Below, piece after piece: positions 59,366-64,000 of a stretch of DNA of 64,000 nt. Made by a program: the position numbers and the translations under genes. Origin of the DNA: Nitrospira_D sp019636945. Lineage in GTDB: Bacteria; Nitrospirota; Nitrospiria; Nitrospirales; Nitrospiraceae. Below the pieces are notes generated by a model, which saw nothing but the letters and a program-made list of their open reading frames with translations, was not told the DNA's origin and searched no databases. Position 1 is the stretch's first letter. Every line of letters starts with the position of its first letter. The stretch is taken from positions 1 to 64,000 of the forward strand of contig NZ_JBLFBO010000008.1 of assembly GCF_047338595.1 (NCBI RefSeq), read 5' to 3'.

Positions 59366-60685
59366 ATGAGAGGTGATGGGGCTAAGTTAGCTCAAAAACT
59401 CTTGCCCCAGGTCGCCATGTTGTCATTCCTCTCTCCCGGTGAAATAGAAGCGATTTCACACCGCGGTGAAATAGAGTCTGTTAATGATGGCGATGTTCTC
59501 ATCACTGAGGGTGAGATTGGAAACACATTGTTTCTTGTGCTGCAAGGTAACGTTGCAATCTCTCGGGATGGGTTTCGCCTGGCCGTTAGTGAAATGGGAT
59601 CGGTGGTAGGCGAAATATCACTTGTTGACTCGGGAAAGGCAACTGCAACCGTAACCGCTATCGGTCCAGTGATGGTGTTCAGGATATCCAGGGAGAACTT
59701 TGAAACTCTTTACTCAAATAAGAATTTTGTTCGCGCTATCCTCAAAGGTCTTGCCGCAAAAACACGGGAGGCGCTTGCCCGAGACGTCGGCAATCTTCAC
59801 CGAATAGAAGGACTGCGTGATACGTTCGGGCGATATGTTTCTAAAGCGGTGTTGGATGATATTTTGTCTTCTTCTGACCCGGAGTCACTTTTATCCGGTC
59901 GCTTGGCCAATGCCACAATCCTCTTTTCTGACATTCGCAATTTCACTAGCTTCTCCGAGCATCTGTCTGCCGCGGACATGATCGGCCTGCTTCGAGACTA
60001 TTTTGGCCGAATGGTTCCCCTGGTTACGAAGCACAACGGGTATATCAATAAGTTCATTGGTGACGCTCTTTTGGTTCTATTTAACCTTCCGGTGGCATAC
60101 TCAAATTCGGCCATTGAAGCGGCACAGACGGCTATTGAAATGTCTCAATCGCTTGACGAAATGAACGCTGATAGGCGCAGCCGCGGAAAGCCCGTGATTA
60201 GTATCGGAATCGGGATCCATGTAGGAGAAGTCATTGCTGGTAATATTGGCAGTGTTGAGAGGATGGAATACACCGTCATTGGTGACAATGTGAATCTGTG
60301 TTCGCGCCTTGAGGGCTTGACCAAGTACTATGGAGTGCGGGTGCTGATCAGCGAAGCTCTGCGAGAGAAGATCGGTCAACATTTCCTCATTCGCCCGATA
60401 GATTTGGTGATCGTGGAAGGTAGACAGACGCCCACACGGATCTATGAACTGTGTAAGACGATGTCTTCAGCGAGAGATGAGGACATATCAATGTGCCAGC
60501 AGTACGAGGAAGCGCTCAATCTGTACTTTGCTAGACGCTGGCGTGACTGTGCCAAGAAAATATCTCAGAGCAAACTGCTGGCTAACGATAATCCAGCTAA
60601 TGTACTGCGCCACAGATGTGAGGGCTTTTTAAAAGAACCTCCTCCCCAAAACTGGAATTGCGCGTTCGCCATCGGTAAAAAGTGA
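59366..60685 (+). CDS. Class III nucleotide cyclase with N-terminal cNMP-binding domain
   Basis: A 439-residue soluble protein. Residues about 15-135 are a cNMP-binding (Crp-like) fold (VNDGDVLITEGEIGNTLFLVLQGNVAI, MGSVVGEISLVDSGKATATV). Residues about 185-365 are a class III cyclase catalytic domain: ATILFSDIRNFTSFSE with the first metal Asp, GYINKFIGDALLVLF with the second, and MEYTVIGDNVNLCSRLEGL. Such enzymes make cAMP or, less often, cGMP. The C-terminal 70 residues (YFARRWRDCAKKI...PPQNWN) are shared in outline with the cyclase at 61047. ATG 59366 follows GAGGTGA. The cNMP domain could give feedback control of its own product. Confidence 0.87.
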   Translation: MRGDGAKLAQKLLPQVAMLSFLSPGEIEAISHRGEIESVNDGDVLITEGEIGNTLFLVLQGNVAISRDGFRLAVSEMGSVVGEISLVDSGKATATVTAIGPVMVFRISRENFETLYSNKNFVRAILKGLAAKTREALARDVGNLHRIEGLRDTFGRYVSKAVLDDILSSSDPESLLSGRLANATILFSDIRNFTSFSEHLSAADMIGLLRDYFGRMVPLVTKHNGYINKFIGDALLVLFNLPVAYSNSAIEAAQTAIEMSQSLDEMNADRRSRGKPVISIGIGIHVGEVIAGNIGSVERMEYTVIGDNVNLCSRLEGLTKYYGVRVLISEALREKIGQHFLIRPIDLVIVEGRQTPTRIYELCKTMSSARDEDISMCQQYEEALNLYFARRWRDCAKKISQSKLLANDNPANVLRHRCEGFLKEPPPQNWNCAFAIGKK

Positions 60686-61046
60686 AAGGGTGTTCAAATA
60701 GGGCTCTAAAGTATGGGGTCGGGACTCTTTATGAAACGTCTCAGGGGTGATCCGCACAGGATATTACCACCGCTCGCCGCGTCGCCTCTTGTCTTCGCCC
60801 GTCTCCTTCGATTACTGTCAAGCGTTGCTGGTTACTCAGCGAAGTCTCCGTGGCGAGATATGCCGTTTAACTGCGGACACGCCGGGGGGTGAGGGGTGGG
60901 TAGAGGATGCCCTCGCTTCTACGGATGCTCCAATGCGTTGTGAAGATTCCTCCCGGTGGAGGGCATGCCGTCAGGGAGATGAGACCTCAGCGCGTGTAGG
61001 CTGCTGATGAGATATATGAACATGCCCAACCTGAGTTTTCAGCCAC
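60686..61046. other. Spacer between the two cyclase genes
   Basis: About 360 bases, GC-rich, with no supported gene. No terminator stem with a T-run was found, so read-through from the first cyclase is possible. Confidence 0.4.
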
Positions 61047-63317
61047 ATGCCGACGATTGACGTGATGACAAGAACATTCAAAGCACTTGCATGGGGTTCC
61101 GTAGTGGGGTTCATAGGGCTTGCGTTCAGCTTCACGCACACGGCGAGAGGGTTTGAGGAGGATCTTGGTCTTGCGTTGTTGTTTAACCTGAGAGGTGTCC
61201 AACAGTCACCCACCGAAGCCGTCGTCGTCAGCATTGATAGAGATTCTTCGGAAATCCTCAAGATCCCGGATAATCCCGACAAGTGGCCCCGTTCAGTTCA
61301 TGCAAAACTGGTCGATACCCTCACGCGTGCAGGTGCCAAAGCCATTACCTTTGACGTGCATTTTATTGAGCCAAAGACAAAGGGAGAGGATCGCCTTTTC
61401 CAACAGGCGATTCGCCGCGCTGGAAACGTCGTGCTTGCCGACGCCATGAGGGCCAAAGATCTTCCGACCTCATCGAATGGAAATGACGCATCCGATACCG
61501 CCACCATCGTTAAGCTCACCAAGCCGTTTGAGCCGTTTGCGCAAGCGGCAACGGGAACGGCTCCGTTCGTCCTGCCCAGGATTCCGTTCAAGGTAAATCA
61601 GTATTGGACGTTCCAGCAGGGAGCTGGTGATGTCCCGACGTTTCCGATTGTGGCATTGCAGCTGTATGGGTGGGAAGCGTTGGGTGATTTGATTCAGTTG
61701 ATGAAGCAGGTCGCTCCGGCCTATGCGGAGAAGGTGCCCGGCAATGTGGAGAGGGAGCGGATCACCCGAGGTCTTGTGGGAATGATCCGTGACCTGCGAG
61801 ATCTGTTTGAGGGCGATCCTATGCTGGCTGAACGGGTACGCGAGGCATTAGACCGGTCGGACCTGTCGGAGACAGACGGGCACCGATATCGTCTCCTGAA
61901 GGCTCTGATCAATCTGTATGGAGGAGAGACGAGCCGATACATCAACTTCTATGGACCGCCTGGAACGGTTACCACGATCCCATATCATCAGGCGCTCAAG
62001 ATTGGAACAAAGTCAGGGGCGGGACTCGATGTGAAGGGGAAAGCCGTCTTTGTCGGCCTTTCAGAAGTTCTCCTCGCAGAGCGAAAGGACAGCTTTTACA
62101 CCGTTTTCTCGCAGGGGAACGGGGTCTTCATCGGCGGGGTAGAAATCGCCGCAAGTGCCTTCCTGAACATTCTCGATGATACGACGATCGTACCGATCAG
62201 CATGTCGGCTCATATCTGGCTGCTGCTGTGTTGGGGGATTCTTGTTGGGGGGCTCTGTCTGCTGCTCCCCGTCAGCATGGCTGCCGGGGTGATGGTTGGT
62301 CTGGCTGGGCTCTATCTGGCTGTCGCCGCATATCAGTTTCAATCCTATCAGCAGTGGTATCCGGTTGTACTTCCTCTCCTCGTTGAGCTACCGATCGGTT
62401 TCGTCGGTGCGGTTCTCTGGAATTATGTTGAATCGGAACGCGAACGCAAGAACATCCGCAACGCATTCGGGCTCTATTTGCCGAACGACGTCGTGGATCA
62501 CTTAGCGAAGGACATGGCGAATATCAAGGGCACGACACAGGTGGTCTACGGAACCTGTCTCTTCACCGATGCCGGAGACTATACTGCGCTCTCAGAGAAA
62601 ATGACGCCGAAGGAGCTCAGCGATTTCCTTGGCCGGTATTTCGAAGCGCTCTTTCAGCCGGTGCGCAAACATGGTGGTCTGATCGTGGACCTGAAGGGAG
62701 ATTCGATCTTAGCGATTTGGAAAGAATCACATGATGATCCAGCGCTGCGAAAAAGGGCTTGTCTTGCCGCGCTGGAGATGTCCGAGTCCGTGGCCCGGTT
62801 TAATCAATCGGTGGCGCCCTATAATTTGCCTACACGCATCGGTCTGCATGCCGGTGAATTGACGATCGGGGCGGTTGGAGCCATGGATCACTATGAGTAT
62901 CGGCCGACCGGCGACGTCGTGAATACGGCTTCGCGCGTGGAAGGGTTCAATAAGTATGTCGGAACCCAAATTGCCGTGAGCAACGAGGTCATTCAAGGAT
63001 TGGACGGACTGCTGACTCGACAGCTCGGGACGTTCCGGCTCAAAGGCAAAGGCAAGCCGCTCGGGCTTCATGAATTGATGAGCCGCTCAGCGCAGGCCGA
63101 AGAGGCACGGCGTGAAACCTGCATCGTCTTTGCGGAAGGGCTGATGGCCTTTCAAAACCGTTGCTGGGGTGAAGCTCGCGCTGCCTTTCTGCGGTGTATC
63201 GACGTGACCGAGAACGATGGTCCCTCTCAGTTCTATCTCACCCTGTGCGACCAGTATCTCAAGACGCCCCCTTCAGAAGAATCCTGGGATGCTGTCGTCA
63301 CTCTCGAAAAAAAATAG
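61047..63317 (+). CDS. CHASE2-domain class III adenylate/guanylate cyclase
   Basis: A 756-residue membrane receptor-cyclase. A first transmembrane helix (LAWGSVVGFIGLAFSFT) is followed by a large periplasmic CHASE2 sensor (about 40-360; AVVVSIDRDSSEILK, AITFDVHFIEPK, FVGLSEVLLAERKDSFYT). Three more helices follow (IWLLLCWGILVGGLCLLLPV, AAGVMVGLAGLYLAVAAY, VVLPLLVELPIGFVGAVLW), then the cyclase domain with CLFTDAGDYTALSEKM, IVDLKGDSILAIW and YEYRPTGDVVNTASRVEG. The tail (FAEGLMAFQNRCWGEARAAFL...PPSEESWD) is TPR-like and resembles that of the preceding cyclase. ATG 61047 or 61065 may be the start. The ligand is unknown. Confidence 0.9.
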   Translation: MPTIDVMTRTFKALAWGSVVGFIGLAFSFTHTARGFEEDLGLALLFNLRGVQQSPTEAVVVSIDRDSSEILKIPDNPDKWPRSVHAKLVDTLTRAGAKAITFDVHFIEPKTKGEDRLFQQAIRRAGNVVLADAMRAKDLPTSSNGNDASDTATIVKLTKPFEPFAQAATGTAPFVLPRIPFKVNQYWTFQQGAGDVPTFPIVALQLYGWEALGDLIQLMKQVAPAYAEKVPGNVERERITRGLVGMIRDLRDLFEGDPMLAERVREALDRSDLSETDGHRYRLLKALINLYGGETSRYINFYGPPGTVTTIPYHQALKIGTKSGAGLDVKGKAVFVGLSEVLLAERKDSFYTVFSQGNGVFIGGVEIAASAFLNILDDTTIVPISMSAHIWLLLCWGILVGGLCLLLPVSMAAGVMVGLAGLYLAVAAYQFQSYQQWYPVVLPLLVELPIGFVGAVLWNYVESERERKNIRNAFGLYLPNDVVDHLAKDMANIKGTTQVVYGTCLFTDAGDYTALSEKMTPKELSDFLGRYFEALFQPVRKHGGLIVDLKGDSILAIWKESHDDPALRKRACLAALEMSESVARFNQSVAPYNLPTRIGLHAGELTIGAVGAMDHYEYRPTGDVVNTASRVEGFNKYVGTQIAVSNEVIQGLDGLLTRQLGTFRLKGKGKPLGLHELMSRSAQAEEARRETCIVFAEGLMAFQNRCWGEARAAFLRCIDVTENDGPSQFYLTLCDQYLKTPPSEESWDAVVTLEKK

Positions 63318-63442
63318 GTTGGATCGCGAGATCAGCGGGCTGTCGAAACATGTCTCTGGGGATTGCACGGCACCAGGCTGCTCAGTCAGCCGTCGTGAAC
63401 AGAGGGCATAGCCCGTTACGTTTTTCCGGGCTGAATCTAATC

Positions 63443-63465
63443 AGATACAGCATCTATTTAGATAC
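63443..63465 (+). promoter_or_regulatory. AGATAC half-sites (candidate activator sites)
   Basis: AGATAC at 63443 and 63460, preceded by AATCT and followed by GG.TGCCCTGTAA. The same arrangement, AGATAC..TTAGATAC.GGTGCCCCTGTAA, occurs at 30220-30258. Both lie upstream of a sigma-54-like promoter. Confidence 0.5.
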
Positions 63466-63669
63466 GGCTGCCCTGTAATTGGTATATCGAGACCTTGACG
63501 GTGGTCCAAGCCATTGGTTGGAATCTTCCACCTGTACCTGGCCTGCCTCGCTCGGTTGTTGTAAGAGACTGAAAAACTGTGTGCCGCACCGCTACGGTGC
63601 CTGATGACTCACCTGCCAGGCCAGGGGCGGATGGGTCAGGTCTACTCCATCTGTCTTTCATTTCCCTGT

Positions 63670-63686
63670 CGGCATGCGCCTTGCTG
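63670..63686 (+). promoter_or_regulatory. Sigma-54-type -24/-12 promoter
   Basis: CGGCATGCGCCTTGCTG has GG-N10-GC with TTGCT at -12 and differs from the 30332 site at few positions. It would drive the gene that seems to begin at 63986, leaving a long leader. Confidence 0.5.
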
Positions 63687-63985
63687 GTAGAAGAATGGCC
63701 GCAATGATGTCACTCTGCTGAAATAAAGGCAATTAAGGTTTCATAAACGCTGGTGATGATCGTGGTGTAGTAATGATTGTAATTATCTATCCTAACAAAA
63801 TATGTGCAATTGCCTCCCTGCAATGCTTGCAATGGGCTGAGGGAAGGCGTAGGCTTGCACGCCTACGTGGTGATGTGTAGGACCAAGCTGACAGGGAGTG
63901 GAATGGATTCGCGCTTCCCCAAGCGCGTGATGGTTCACTTCACGGCGGGACAGCCATGAAGCGATGAAAAGATGGAAGGGAGGGA

Positions 63986-64000
63986 ATGATGGGAGGAACG
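63986..64000 (+). CDS. Possible start of a gene cut by the window edge
   Basis: A strong purine-rich site (GGAAGGGAGGGA) immediately precedes ATG-ATG-GGA at 63986. Only five codons are visible, so the product cannot be named. Confidence 0.3.

Larger units (their letters stand above)
63318..63985. other. Intergenic region at the right edge
   Basis: About 670 bases with no supported gene until 63986. It holds AGATAC half-sites (63443-63465), a sigma-54-like promoter (63670-63686) and a small perfect stem CGTAGGC/GCCTACG at 63848-63867. Confidence 0.45.

Overview
The window looks like chromosomal DNA of a Nitrospira-type bacterium (phylum Nitrospirota). This is inference from moderately high GC, a non-suicidal archaeal-type Thi4 beside a TPP-riboswitch-controlled thiC, PEP-CTERM and PD40 proteins, CHASE2 cyclases, and intergenic spacers filled with short palindromic words. 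No rRNA, tRNA or complete mobile element was seen.

Layout. 1-3050: end of an NTF2-like gene, a PhoD-type phosphatase lipoprotein and a small conserved gene. 3428-8827: a RiPP locus with lasso-peptide logic: a PqqD-like recognition protein, two short Gly-rich precursor peptides, an HPr-kinase-like protein, a nucleotidyltransferase, a B2-type leader peptidase and an ABC exporter, but no asparagine-synthetase-like lasso cyclase. 8870-16441 (minus strand): PD40 propeller protein, truncated globin, YgfZ, degenerate receiver, TPR protein, Thi4 and ThiC under a TPP riboswitch. 16609-23473: nadA, ileS-lspA, uppP-DUF2024 and a coiled-coil lipoprotein. 23741-24224: a MazF/PemK-like toxin-antitoxin pair.

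24588-28850: a large LAL-type regulator with an OmpR/BTAD output, 11-bp direct repeats, a secreted tandem-repeat peptide and a secreted Cys-containing protein. 29105-38765: an accessory-looking stretch with a PEP-CTERM protein, an FG-GAP/phospholipase-C-type fusion behind a sigma-54-like promoter, and an overlapping three-gene set of a lipase-like hydrolase and two membrane-anchored binding-protein paralogues, AT-richer than its surroundings. 38818-48845 (minus): a dicarboxylate symporter, an amidohydrolase-ECF sigma-anti-sigma-like operon, a three-domain MFS/PlsC/acyl-ACP synthetase protein and a membrane-anchored MutS-like ATPase.

48956-57741: prmA, MOSC protein, methyltransferase, small lipoprotein, PilT, a membrane cNMP-binding protein and a UspA-UbiB-kinase fusion. 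58080-59046: a decayed IS3-family transposase. 59366-63317: two class III nucleotide cyclases with different sensors (cNMP-binding and CHASE2). The right edge carries a second sigma-54-like promoter with AGATAC half-sites and probably the start of another gene.

The strongest candidate for a new system is 3428-8827. Its two precursors share a nearly invariant 23-residue leader but have different Gly-rich cores, and a relic of the pqqD 3' end between them shows they arose by tandem duplication. The 30-39 kb lipase/binding-protein set and the 24.6-28.9 kb regulator/peptide set are secondary candidates.
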